Assembly: GCA_000226015.1 (NCBI GenBank)
Contig: JH152979.1
Span: forward strand, 87,432 to 122,871
Direction: 5' to 3'
DNA: 35,440 bases
Source: Mnemiopsis leidyi
Taxonomy: Eukaryota > Ctenophora > Tentaculata > Lobata > Bolinopsidae
The notes under the pieces: generated by a model
Databases searched by the model: none
The model's input: only the letters and a program-made list of their open reading frames with translations
Told to the model about the DNA's origin: nothing
In this document: positions 12,281 to 23,899 of the stretch, piece after piece
Layout of the letters: each line of letters begins with the position of its first letter
Position numbering within the stretch: the first letter of the stretch is position 1
Made by a program: the position numbers and the translations under genes

Positions 12281-12628
12281 ACGTGTCAGTGTAAAAAGTA
12301 GTAGATCCTTCCTCTTTCTCTCACTCAGAAGAACCCTGGTCTTAGATGTTCCTGCAAGACTCTCGTCTCTAAAAACAGTCCGCATCTCTAAGTGGTCCTA
12401 CGATTTTTGTTACTTGGGCCGTCTCGTTGTCAATCCACGTGTGAGGAGAGACCTGTCCTCCTTGCACGTTGTGTCTTGGCTACGTGCGTCTCTCTTAGTT
12501 TTTGTCTGTTATACGATGTGCTAGAACGCTGCGCTTTGTTATATATTATTATACATTCTGTATTTTCACTTTTTTACCTGATGAAAAAACACGTTTTGAA
12601 AGATTAGTATGTGATATGTGAAACCTGT

Positions 12629-12663
12629 TTTTTATATTTTCATCTAACTGTGCAGTCATTAAA
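12629..12663 (+). promoter_or_regulatory. candidate CPE and poly(A) hexamer in the CPEB 3' UTR
   Basis: A consensus cytoplasmic polyadenylation element TTTTTAT (12629-12635) lies 22 nt upstream of the variant poly(A) signal ATTAAA (12658-12663), about 380 nt after the CPEB stop codon. This arrangement matches the known rule for CPEB-responsive 3' UTRs. No clear GU-rich downstream element follows, and an AATAAA followed by a GT-rich stretch also occurs much further on, at 15928. The true 3' end is therefore uncertain. Confidence 0.35.
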
Positions 12664-14452
12664 CCAACATAGAGAATGCTATTTGAGAATTAGTACTTAA
12701 TGAATATAATAATGAACTTGGTCAGATCTCTTTTACGGTCTTTTAACGTGAAGTTATATGCTTTTAACTGGCAAACCGCAACGGTTACCATGGCGATGGA
12801 GCGGATGGAACCGTCTCGGTAACTTTTGCAGTTTGAAGCTTTTAAAACTATCTGTAGATGAAGTTATAAGCGATAAAATTGTATAGAACTTTGGTGATAT
12901 GAACTACATCTTCAGTATATTGTGCGAGCTCCAAACATTGTAAATTTGAATTTTAAACACCTTTTTTACTGCAGATTTTATTTAATATTATATACGGTTT
13001 CGTTACGTTTCGTTACCCTTTAGTTTAACGTTATATTTATTAATTTGTGAAATTTAAACTTAACAACATATGTATAAGTTAGTTTTGGAGTATTCAGGTC
13101 TCTTCTCTATATTATAATCTTAACTAGAGTGTGGAGCACACCATAGTCTCTGTGGTCTCTGTTAGTTGGATAATCTGTATTTGATTTTATATTATTTGTC
13201 AAGAGCGGTTTAATAATAATGAGTACTATGTGTATTATGGTAATCACGTTTGCTATTGCTACATATTATATAATATATGTATGGTGCATTGTGATAGCAT
13301 ATGGAAATGCGGGTCACCTAGTTGATGACTGCGCCCCTATTTTTGGAGTTTTTAAATCTTTCTACGGCAAAGACGTTAGCATATGTATGTAAGTTAGCAT
13401 GCAACGATATATTTAACTAAGGCAAGTTTTACTAGAGCGCACTTTATATAGTTGTACGTTAGTGTTCATGTTTGGTCATACCTCGTTAAATGTTATTATA
13501 TTCGGTAACTTCTCGTTCATCTGACGAGGTTTCTGGGTTTAAAACTAACTTTTGTTATCCTATTTACCTTTCTTTCTGTGATTTTTGGCTGAATATTCTC
13601 TTAGCATATATACAGCTTATGTACAACCTGACTTTTCTAGCGACATTAATTTCGAACCACGTAGAAGGCGCTACTCCGGCCACATTCCACACATTATCCA
13701 CAATTTGGCTGAGGGTATGCTTTGTGTTCTTTATCACACGGCCTGCTGGAAACTCTCGTTACAAGCTGGCGAGTGTAAGCTCACACTCTCTCCTGATTGG
13801 CTAGTTTACGACATGAGTCCCTCTGATTGGTTGACAGGGAACCTTGGGGGGCATTGCTTTGTGCCCGGTGGTGCGAGGCACACGTCAGGACACATTTATC
13901 TTATTACATGCTTCTTAGACAATCAGATGTTTTAAATGTATTGGATTTGCTCGGACAAACCCACTAGAATTATCTGCCATTTATGATCCGAGCTGTCAGT
14001 CTGGTAGAAAGCAATGAGTGTTTTACACTCGTTACAAATGGAAAATTTCGTCCTCTCTGCCTTGTCATGGTCATAATAGACTTTTAACACTCGCTCAAAT
14101 TCTATTGCCGACGTCAAAATTACAGCCCAAACATTTTACTCCATTTTCAATACAAGCTGACGGCATGTGTATACACGCGATATAAATGAGCTCACTGTAG
14201 AGAGTAGTGTGAGAAAAGTATTAGCTGCGAGGCCTCTACCTCCCTTCGTAACAGGAAACGTGATCTCGGCTGTTCCTGTTATCTACTCCCTGCCCAGGTC
14301 ACATGACCGCTGAGCTTTCATAGGATTGGCTGAGCTAACTGCTTGCTTTCGTCTCATTGGTCAAGATCAGCGAGCTCTCTCTCCCTCTCCTGCTCGCTGG
14401 TTGTATATTATAGTTGCCAAACAATGTTGTGTACACGAGGCTACTGAACTAG

Positions 14453-14497
14453 AGTGTGTGTGTGTGTGTATGTGTGGGTGTGTACGCGAGTGTGTGC
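14453..14497. repeat. (TG)n microsatellite
   Basis: Imperfect TG run with ATG, GGG and ACGCGA interruptions, in the intergenic region downstream of CPEB. Confidence 0.9.
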
Positions 14498-15726
14498 GAT
14501 TATACCGCGTAACGGTATAACGGCAGTGTTTATGGTGTTTGACCCCCGCCCCATGTCCATGATGCACGACAACTAACTTACACACACAAACACACTTCCC
14601 GTGAAAGTAGCCGACATTGAAACTACCTTAACATTTTGTGGACGATTATGGAATAATGGCGATTTCGGGGAAGAGCCTTCTTCATTTACTAATATACCTC
14701 ATTTAAGGCATTGAAAGCTCAATTTTTGATCAAAGACATTATCTGAACGACACAGCTATTTTCTTGTCTTTACATAATAAGTGTACAATTATAAACATAT
14801 AGCTACCTTAAAATAATCTATAATATATATTCTTATTAATATTTTATAGTATTTTTACACTACTTCAACCGATATTTAAATTATGATTTTTGATAAAATT
14901 GATCAATGGTTTCTTTTTCAAATATATCGAATTTCATAGTTTCCAATTTTATTCCTTATTTCAGTGATGATTTAGACTCTTTTGTAGAATTGCATGATTT
15001 AAAATTAATGGGTTTAAGAACTTTCCTGATTTTGTACGATTATACATATATTAACCAGCTATCGATATATCCTTTTCCAATCCTGTTGGTCTATGAGACA
15101 TTGTCTCAGATGAAGCCTACTCTTAACCAAAACTATTTTATATCATATCAACCTTATATATATACGCTGTTCTGATTCAAGGTAGGGGTTTAGCATATAT
15201 TTGACCTTTTTCTATAACACATAACGATATAAAATACAACTGTAAGATATAGATCTACTTTAAAGGTTGCAAATCATTGCGATACCGCTAATCAATTTTC
15301 CTTTTCCTTTAGTGTTTTTTATTTGCAATGTAGATATGAATCGTAACGTTACGGTGTGGCTAATACTGTAGTGCAATGATATATTACACATGATATATGG
15401 GGGGCTCTACTGCGTGTAGCCTCCCGAGGGACGTGTTGAATATGTTCGTGTTCTGTGGCCCCGTATTTTGTAAGACTCAGATTACGATTAAAGTTTAAAT
15501 GCCTGCATGGTGTCATTGTACCGAAACGGGCGGCTCTGCACTGCAATGTACTGTTTGAGGTATTTTCCAACTTTTATATTCGCTAACTGTTCGCACGACG
15601 GAACTTTACAAATTCACGCTGTGTATCTATTATATATTTTTATTATTGAGCATCTACTGGCTACATTTTTACATCATATTTTGTGATAAGACAGCAGTTA
15701 GGTAGTAAGAACAGTTTGGGGGTTGG

Positions 15727-15759
15727 GAGTCACACACGTGGTTGTCACGTGTGTGACTC
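15727..15759. promoter_or_regulatory. perfect 14-bp inverted repeat with paired CACGTG E-boxes
   Basis: Arms GAGTCACACACGTG (15727-15740) and CACGTGTGTGACTC (15746-15759) are exact reverse complements around the 5-nt loop GTTGT. Each arm ends in a canonical CACGTG E-box, so two E-boxes sit 11 bp apart in mirror symmetry. It could be a tandem bHLH site, a cruciform-forming sequence or the relic of a small inverted-repeat element. It is too short for a usual miRNA precursor. Confidence 0.6.
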
Positions 15760-17153
15760 GTGACAGCTTCACGGTCTAGCTTGACTCGGTTTTGTAAAAT
15801 ATCTCTAGCAAATCAGTTTGTTTTAAAGAAATTCTAATGATTTATACGACCCTTTTACACCAATGTTTTCTATTGTAATTCGATACTAACTTTAAGTGTA
15901 GAAATTTCAAAATATATTGTATGCTAAAATAAATGCTTCTCGGTTGTGTGCGAGTACAGGATGATTTTGTCAACTCCCGATTGATCCCCAGGCTTTGCTT
16001 GCAGCCTGCAATTTTCTCGAACTGTACTTGTAACGATCGGATTCCTTATCTTGGCTGTGGAACGAATACGTGGATATTTTATATACAAGATTTTATGTGG
16101 GCAAATTTGGAAATATAATGCATGAATTTTTTGTGACACTTGTTATCAATATCCAAGTCTCTGCTAATCTATTGAGCCCTATATTTCTAAACCATTTTCT
16201 AAATACTTCCTTTTTACAGTTTTTCCTATTCTAAAGTTTAACTTACATTTTGGGTGAGGCAAGTGTCGCAAATCGTGGGAAATAGTGCTATAGCTTAAAG
16301 TACGCCTACTATAGTGCATATGTACCAATGATGTATATTAGAAATATTTGTTATTTGTTACTTTCATATTTATTTAGAAATTGAAAACAGAGCAACCACT
16401 TTTTCTTGTAAATTCACTGCATTGAAGTCACCAAACAGCTCTTACGATCAAGTGATCGATTCTGATGTCTCAAGAATGCTTAATCGTGTGCATTGCGCAA
16501 CGACAGTGTCTTCGTCCAAGTTTAACTATTAATAATCGGTTGAATGCAGTGGATTTCAAGTATAATTTCTTAATGGTCGGTGATTGCTGTAGTTAGTAGC
16601 CATGCTATTAAAGTTTGCTTTGCAACCCCCGACTTTCCTTTGTTTCCCGAACAAACGCGAACCATCAAATTGATGGCTAATTCGGTATATCATCATGCCT
16701 TAAACCAATGGAGAAAAGTGAACTACAAGTTCCTAGTGAAAATGGTTAAATTGTTTTATTTCTGTCAAATGCTGGTTCATGGCTATATAACTGTATTTAT
16801 GTTTAACCAATTTATTCTGAGCTCGAGATACGCCCTTCAACTTGAACCGACAGAAAATCTCCCCGGCCCTCTCTCTTAATCCCTGGAGACTTCTCGGTTG
16901 GGCGGAATGCGACGTTCCAAAAGTCTGGAATGTCCCAATATTAAGGTATGCGCAACTTTTACCGGCCGCACAATTTAAATTCCGTGACTTCCATTTCAAC
17001 AACAAAGACGACATTCTTTTAAATTCTGTTCATTTCTTTTGATTCTAAAATCCTCTGGGATTATTAAGTCTAGTCAGGAATCTATTCTTGCTGAAATGAA
17101 CAAAGAATCTGTTCTACAGTTACCCGTAACATGTCTAACTCTAATTTATTCAG

Positions 17154-17236
17154 AAGGAAGCAGTGACGTTTTCAACCAAGAACGACAACAATTATTCAAG
17201 AGTCAAAAAACCTACCAGAAATCTTAACATACCAAT
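17154..17236 (+). other. possible isolated exon-like segment
   Basis: An 83-nt stretch is bounded by a reasonable acceptor (CTAATTTATTCAG) and a consensus donor (GTAAGTTC). One frame is open, beginning K-E-A-V-T-F-S-T-K-N-D. It is hydrophilic and resembles nothing I know, and no partner exon is convincing. It could be an exon of a non-coding or unknown transcript, or chance. Confidence 0.2.
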
Positions 17237-20200
17237 GTAAGTTCTCTTTAATCTAACATATTACTTATAAACCGACATCTTTTTCTTCTATTTTGATTCC
17301 AATACATTTTGTAAAGTGTAAACAGTAACTGTGTATAGTGTGACTAAAGTTGGTCTGTAATAATTAAGCTCAGTCAATTTTAAAGAACAAACAATGGCTT
17401 TAACCGCTCCTCACAGAATTGATTACCATGTAACTTTCTGTAGAATTATAGACAAAGCCCGTACATTCGTTACGAGATGTTCTGTACATTCAATAACAAT
17501 ATAATAAATTGCGTTGGGAATAGTGAGGAACATGTCAGTCGTTTATAATATGACCCAAGCTTTTACTTACTCACCTAAATCTCCACGAATATTACTCTGG
17601 ATTAGAGCTATACAAGGGATAAATATCTCAGCCCGATAGAATCGCTTCGTTTTAACATCTTACTACTTTTTGGATCCGTGCAAGTCATTAAAGGAGCCAG
17701 TCTTACCGGATTTTCGTCATAAAAATCCCCTGAATCGTGTAGAGAGTATTAAATAAAGATGTATCGATTTTACAATGTACAAGGGAGTGTCCCTTGTCTC
17801 CTGTATACACAGCTAGAAGTCTGTTCCCTCTTGTATTGGATTAAATATCAAATTTTCACACAATCTTCTAAGGATTCGGGACACGAGTCAGGCTATAAGT
17901 AGGTACTGGAGGAGCCGGCCTTATAACTTCAACTAAGATTCGTTAGTTCCTCCTCTTATATTAGCCAGGCAGACAGCAAGGGAAGAGGGAAGATCCGGGG
18001 TCTACTCAGCACACACATTGCACTGGTATATTAATTAGTCGGCTCCCCAGGGAATAAGATAACTCAACACCTACCGTCCGTGTGACCGTACAACTGCGCT
18101 TTCGTTTTATTGTCCGGCTTTCCTACCCTCACTTTTTACATTAATGTCTGGCATACAGCTACTTACGTTGGGGAGGGTCTGGAAATTTATGGGTTTTGTA
18201 CAGAGTACTGAAATTGTGAGCGCTGTTCAGAGTCCCTGCTATGGTCTGTTCATGGGTTGTTTTTTCATGACTTTCAGAATTTTCTATTTTTCGATTTTTT
18301 CAGTTTTTGCTAATATACACATTTTGTGCCCCCAAGTAACCTAGTAACTATAGTAACTTCTCGTGCTCATTGATTGGTGGCTGTCAGAAGCAGTAAGGTA
18401 GCTGGGGTAGCGGTATGTCCGGAATTTCCTCCAATCGTCTCTCTCAGAGGGAGGGAGCTAGCTTGGAATCCAGGTATATTGTCGGATAGGTCGACATGGC
18501 CACACGAACTGTGTACTTGTGTGCTACAGATGACTTCCACCGAGCACGGTCTTCTGACCAATGGGGCGGACGGAGTGATATCACGTGACTTGGTGACCTC
18601 CAACTAGCACGTGTGCGGGCGGTCTCGTGATTTCCTCCTAACCGCAGGGAACAAAGATCAGGCCTCTCAGGTGACTTGAACTCTCCAATAGGCACTTCCA
18701 TTACAGTTGTGTAATAGTGGGCTGGATGCTCTTATAAACAATTAATTACAGCTCGCTGTACGGCATGATATTATAGGACTCGCTTCCGGCAGGCAGCGTG
18801 ACCTGAGCCACGCTGTATTACAGGTACTCGATCTATATCTGTACATTGTACTGTTCGTATCATGAATATACCTGATACGTTGCTGCTGGACAAATGAATG
18901 ATTGTGGTGGATTTCTGATTGGTTATTGAATTCTTATAAAACGAAATTTGGAAAATAATCCATCAATTTGCGTCATCTTTTTGATGCCAATTATTTTAGG
19001 GAAATTTAATATTTACGAAAGATAAGACTGTTCGCCGAAGGCTGTCTGCACTGTTTTAAGAGGAGGATTCAGTCGACTTTGAGATGTCTGTGCTTGCAGA
19101 ATATATGTTTAATTTCTTTGATCGTTAGCGACTAGGGAGCAGAGATGATTACTTGGATTGCGCCCTGCTGAAAAATAGAGAAGAGAAAATCCTCATATCA
19201 TTGGTTGTCGAGATGGTTAAATCTGAGTGCCGAGAAACCCAACTGGTCAACTTCAGCTCATGTGTCGTCTTCTCTCGGACAACAAAGCGTGGTGCAATAT
19301 ATTTTACCGACCGAGAACGTCGACCTTGCACTACTGACTATCATTACCACACCTACATAATTACTGTATAACTATTGGACCAATCAGCCATCGGTTGGCC
19401 ATCACGTGACCAAGTATTGACCAATGATCGTGTCTTCTGAGAGGTCAGGTGGTGGGTTTAATGCCCAATTATAAGCCGTGCACCTGTTAGCAGGGATCTG
19501 TGGGGCGCGTGTCCTCCCTCCAGGGTATTTATCTTTATTACCCTTGTCAAGTATGGTCAAATTGTTGCCTCGGGCTACAATAGTTTTGCCATTTACCGTG
19601 CGGGCAGGACGAGGTCGACCAATGGGACCTCGGGAGAGTGTCACGTGTCCTGCTAATTATCGTAGCACCTGGACGCTGATAATTAACCTCCCTGCCGGTG
19701 TATGCTGCAGTCCAGTGCCTACAGGCACTCTATTCTCTGACCAAGCTATCATGAATTATACTACATTGGGACTATAGGGCCTGGCCTGGCTTGGTGGAGC
19801 ATGCTTTTGTTTAAAAGCGGTACGCTCTCCAGTAGGCCAAACTTTCATAATGGTAGAGGATATTGTGTGTGGCCAGTAAATGAGAATGAAGTTTGTGTTG
19901 ACAGTTGACAGTTGCCCAAATATGGTGGGCATATGAGGCAATAAGCGTACATTCCATTTTAATGTAAATTCAGTTGAGACTCGGTTTTGTCCGGATTGAA
20001 TAGAAGTCACCCTTGTCAAATAGTTAGAATTGTTCGACAAAACAAATCCGTTGAGGGATGCAATGGCTTGTAGTAAAGATCTCTACTAGTGGATGACGCC
20101 AATGAACCTATTTTCTACGTCACTTCAACAGTTTGAAGACATTATCTGGACCTTTTATATTTTTGTTACTCATTACAGATCCTTTTACTAATATATACCA

Positions 20201-20430
20201 TTGGATAAAGATCTATAATGGCCTCAATAACTGATATGATGAGCTATATACAGGGAAAACAAGATGGTATATTCTAAGAGTACCTTTTCAGCATGTGACG
20301 TTTGTTACATATGCTGCTAACTGTGGACAAGCTCAAGAGATGATATTATCACTAGGTAGGGTGTTGGCGAAGTGCTCTGTCGACATTAAGTGTGTGTGGC
20401 CTGATTAGATTAGATACGGTTGAATCTGCC

Positions 20431-20523
20431 ATGGCGGAATCGTTTTCAGAATTAAAATTGCAGCCCTACCATATTGGTGGGACTGAACAGCTTCTAATTT
20501 TAGAATTCCCCTGTCACTCTAAG
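20431..20523 (+). CDS. possible first coding exon of an unrecognised gene (partial)
   Basis: An ATG in a strong initiation context (GCCATGG) opens 31 codons, beginning M-A-E-S-F-S-E-L-K-L-Q-P-Y-H-I and ending E-F-P-C-H-S-K. It runs directly into AAG followed by GTATGA, a good phase-0 donor. I do not recognise the protein. A possible next exon in the matching phase starts after TTTCAATTTACAG at 22768 and stays open to a stop at 22957-22959. That stretch contains a cysteine cluster (C-P-K-C-T-N-C). The joining is speculative because the intervening 2.2 kb could hold other exons. Confidence 0.35.
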
Positions 20524-20770
20524 GTATGACCACAATTGTCAAATGACATGCTCTCATTCTCCCAATATAACTGACTCTGTAGTCTGTGGGAGCAGTATAA
20601 TCCTCCACAACAATAAGCTAACTTTCCCTGACTCACACAAACATAAATGTCAGTAGTATCACTTATAAGCCTACGTAACCTACCTTATTGACGGGAACGC
20701 AGCAGCATAAGTCAAGGTTTGTCTTACTCAAGATCTCACCCCCAAAGTTACTCCAACGTGATCCCCCTTA

Positions 20771-20846
20771 AAACCCTAACCCTCGCTCGTTAAATCCCAT
20801 GCACTGCGAGCATGCTGTTTCGTAAGCCGACTGCTCTATGGTTAAC
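20771..20846 (-). repeat. tRNA-like sequence, probably a tRNA-derived SINE remnant or pseudo-tRNA
   Basis: Read on the minus strand, TAGAGCAGTCGG matches a tRNA internal A box with one mismatch. It is followed by GCATGCTCGCAGTGCATG, which resembles the anticodon arm of a tRNA-Ala (CATGC...GCATG stem, loop TCGCAGT lacking U33). A degenerate B-box-like GGGATTTAACGAG follows. The acceptor stem does not pair well, so it is not a functional tRNA. The order of parts fits a decayed tRNA-derived retroposon. Confidence 0.35.
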
Positions 20847-21667
20847 TTATTAGTATCGGCTGATCAGGCTCCTCGCCACCCAATGAGATGTCCCAGCGTA
20901 GAGCATGTGGTGACGTTGTCCCTTCTAATCGCCTAAATTATTCCTTATACGGGCATTTCAATTTTTTCGGGCGATAAATACGGCTCTGTTTAACATATTG
21001 CGAAATGTATTGTGCAGGTGCTGCAGTAAGCAATTGTCTGAAGCTATTAAACGTAATGCATTCGTCTCACAAAACCCATTATTTTTTACCCTGATATTCA
21101 CTTAAGTCGGCTGTTTTGCTTACAAAAATATACCACAGAAAGTTCTGAAATCCCTAAAATCAACTTTCATTGGTTAGAACTAGTTCAACACATTATAGCC
21201 TTCATTACCATAAAAGTCGCCATCTGAATTAGATAGTTCACCGCTGAAGCATTGATAGAGCACTATGTTAAATACCTTTGGTAGAAATAAATGGCACCAT
21301 CCTCTGACTCATTCTCTCAACGTGGCTGCTTTCAGAACTACAATTGTAATCTGTAGAGTGTTCACCGCATTACGTAGGGGAACTATATCTACAGCCGCTC
21401 TGTCCTCCTAATATGTATTAATGGACCACATATTGAGAAGAGTGCACGGTATTTATACCATCCTGTGGATGGGCTGTGAAACACCATTAAAACCTGTAGA
21501 CCTTTTCTGTGGTTTTGACTAAAAATTGCACACAACTTGATGAGGGACAAAGAGCGCTAATTAAAGCCTAAAGGGTGGCTCCTCATTAGTGTACGGGAAC
21601 AAAGGTAACGAGCCCCCGCTATATGACCCACCTACCTAGTCTGAGTTACTCTCCTGAACGGCTAAAA

Positions 21668-21675
21668 GAGAGAGT

Positions 21676-21739
<64 letters not shown>

Positions 21740-21772
21740 NNNNNNNNNNNNNNAGAGAGCGAGTGAGAGAGA
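21668..21772. repeat. (GA)n microsatellite containing a 14-N assembly gap
   Basis: Nearly perfect GA dinucleotide run interrupted by Ns at 21740-21753 and by GTGAGTGA at its edges. The N run marks unresolved repeat length, so distances across it are approximate. Confidence 0.95.
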
Positions 21773-23899
21773 TGGTCTCCCTGCCTTTGTATTGTTTTAC
21801 ATGTGTAATGAGGAGCGCATTGTCTTGTTGGGACGGGACCACCTAACAGGTGTCGTGTCTTGGTTACACTGGTACAGTTCGTCATGAATATTGAGAAAGA
21901 GAGACCGTTACTCCAACAATTGTATAAATAATTAAGCTCTGTACACAGCGTAATAGCCGCTCCTTCGATATATTTATGTATATCCGATGGGCAAGCGGAT
22001 GATTTGCATCCGATTATACAATAATCGGCCGTTTATTTAGGGAGATTTGAACTTGCTCTGACTTGTAAATGCCTCACCCTACAATAAGGGAGGAATAATA
22101 CCAAGGATAATTGCGAACCGCTCTGACAGTAATACTGTAATAACGTGCCGCATTTGTCATATTTATCACGGAGTGACACATTGAGGTGAAGTTAGCGAGT
22201 ACAGAGTTTCATGCATCTGGTTGTTCTAACCCTAATTTCTCACTTTTGTTTAGAGTAGCTAGACGTGTTATCTGTTAGTGACAGTTTATTATATATCGTG
22301 AGATATCAGATAACCGATTATCTGTATGTTTATACCGTCTGTCCGATAAAGTGACACTTCTTATAATGTCTTCAGGATAAGGATTGAGATCAGACGAGTT
22401 CTGCTGAAAAGGCTATTAGGTGACAAGTTTGATGGCGCGTTCCTGACCTTCAGCATCCTATATTGACGGTCCTGTTAAATCCTCGTATATAGGAGTAAAC
22501 AGTAAACTGTGAAGCTGAACTTTTCGGGGCTGATATGCTCCCAAACAGATATAAAATTTCATTGCTTTGGGGTTTTGAGTTTTTTAACGGTGATACTCAC
22601 GTTTCACCTTGGGAAGACGTTTGTTTCTTTATGATCATATCCTTAAGACGGAATTTGTCGCGTATAATTTATTGATGAAGTATCACGAATATTTATTTAG
22701 ATGTTGATCTATTTGTTGCCTTTCATTTATCACAAACTTTCTAAATGTGGCTTTCAATTTACAGTTATTTCCAAATATTCAAGTTTCATCGTCTTGGCAC
22801 ACCTCCATCTTAATGCCACTCATAAGACTGATTTGCCCAAAGTGTACGAACTGCCCAATGAGCGAAGATTCTTGTCTCATCGGTCGCGCGGCTCACTGCG
22901 CGGCCGCCTCTGTTACCAATACTGCTATTTTCGTCTTAATGAAAGTAAAAAGGTCCTGATTGTCACGAGTTAGTATAACGCGCGCACGAACGTGACGTAC
23001 GACCGAAGTAATGGAGTGCGCAAACTACTCCAAAATACGTGTTAAATGTTAAAATTTTCTGATAGTGTGAGTTAGCCTCCGTTCTAAACTTTCTTTCTCT
23101 ACCATTGAGGAAGTATCTCATTCATTTCTGCAGTTATGATAAGAAGTTTAAAGACAAATACAAAACTCAAATTCCAACTCAAGGCCAGTGTTAGAAAGTC
23201 AACCATGAACTATAACATCAAGGAAGAAGCATGTCCATCAAATTTAGTCCTAGAAGTTATTAGTGCTACCCAATGAACTTCAAAAAGCAGTTCACTAAGT
23301 TATTGAACTAGAAATACCGATCTCTCAAATTTTGGATAATTTTAGTCTGTCGGGTGGAAGGTATAAAGAAAGTATGCTAACATGAACTTGGTGTATTGAA
23401 TATGGAGACAGGAAAGTACTCGTAACTAAAGTCGCAAAAATAAATTAAACAAAACGAACTGAAACATAGTTCTAACACACAATACAAAGAAATAAATCTA
23501 TATTTAGAAAGAAATAAAGCAAAGAATAAAATCTATGTGGAGACAAGGGCTTAAGTATAATAACATCATTTATTTACATCTATACAAAATAATTTAGCAA
23601 AGCTTTATCTCCGAATCTTCATAATATACACATTACAGCTTATATACACATATCTTTGAACATCAATTGATAATTTCCCGTTTTCAAGACTAAAATTTAG
23701 AGGCTTAGAATAAAATAAGAATTCACGTTAAACTTATCTATTAAGAACTGCTCACAATATCGCTAGCTTTCTGTTTTGTCCATGAAAACTACAATCCTAT
23801 AGAGGTAATTTTACTGATCTGAACCAATTACCTTGTAACTCGTAGCACTGCCCCACAGTAACAAAAAAACAAGCGGTTGTTCTTAACTTGTTGAACTTC

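Larger units (their letters stand above)
12664..20430. other. long intergenic region, no recognised gene
   Basis: About 7.8 kb without a protein I can recognise. Open frames are short, AT-driven and mutually overlapping. The region includes a (TG)n run (14453-14497), a perfect E-box palindrome (15727-15759), and scattered CCAAT/ATTGG boxes and TCACGTG motifs concentrated at 13795-14360, 18370-18600 and 19370-19650. A weak exon-like segment lies at 17154-17236. Part of the left end may be CPEB 3' UTR. Confidence 0.5.
20524..23568. other. non-coding region with assembly gap and CpG-rich patch
   Basis: Apart from the tRNA-like remnant, the GA repeat with an N gap and the tentative exon starting at 22768, I see no gene. 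A locally CpG-rich stretch at about 22850-23010 contains a CCAAT box, GCGCGGCCGC and the CRE-like GTGACGTAC, and could be a promoter. Confidence 0.4.

Noticed and set aside
13932-14117. Minus-strand frame with a C-x2-C followed by a histidine, reminiscent of a BED zinc finger
   Set aside because: It begins with TTG rather than ATG, the ligand spacing does not fit, and there is no neighbouring transposase.
18444-18701. 85-codon minus-strand frame in the E-box/CCAAT-rich intergenic stretch, overlapped by open frames on both strands
   Set aside because: No recognisable similarity. GC-rich local composition is enough to explain the lack of stops.
21636-21887. Frames rich in Ser-Leu or Arg-Glu repeats
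   Set aside because: They are translations of the GA microsatellite and the N gap.
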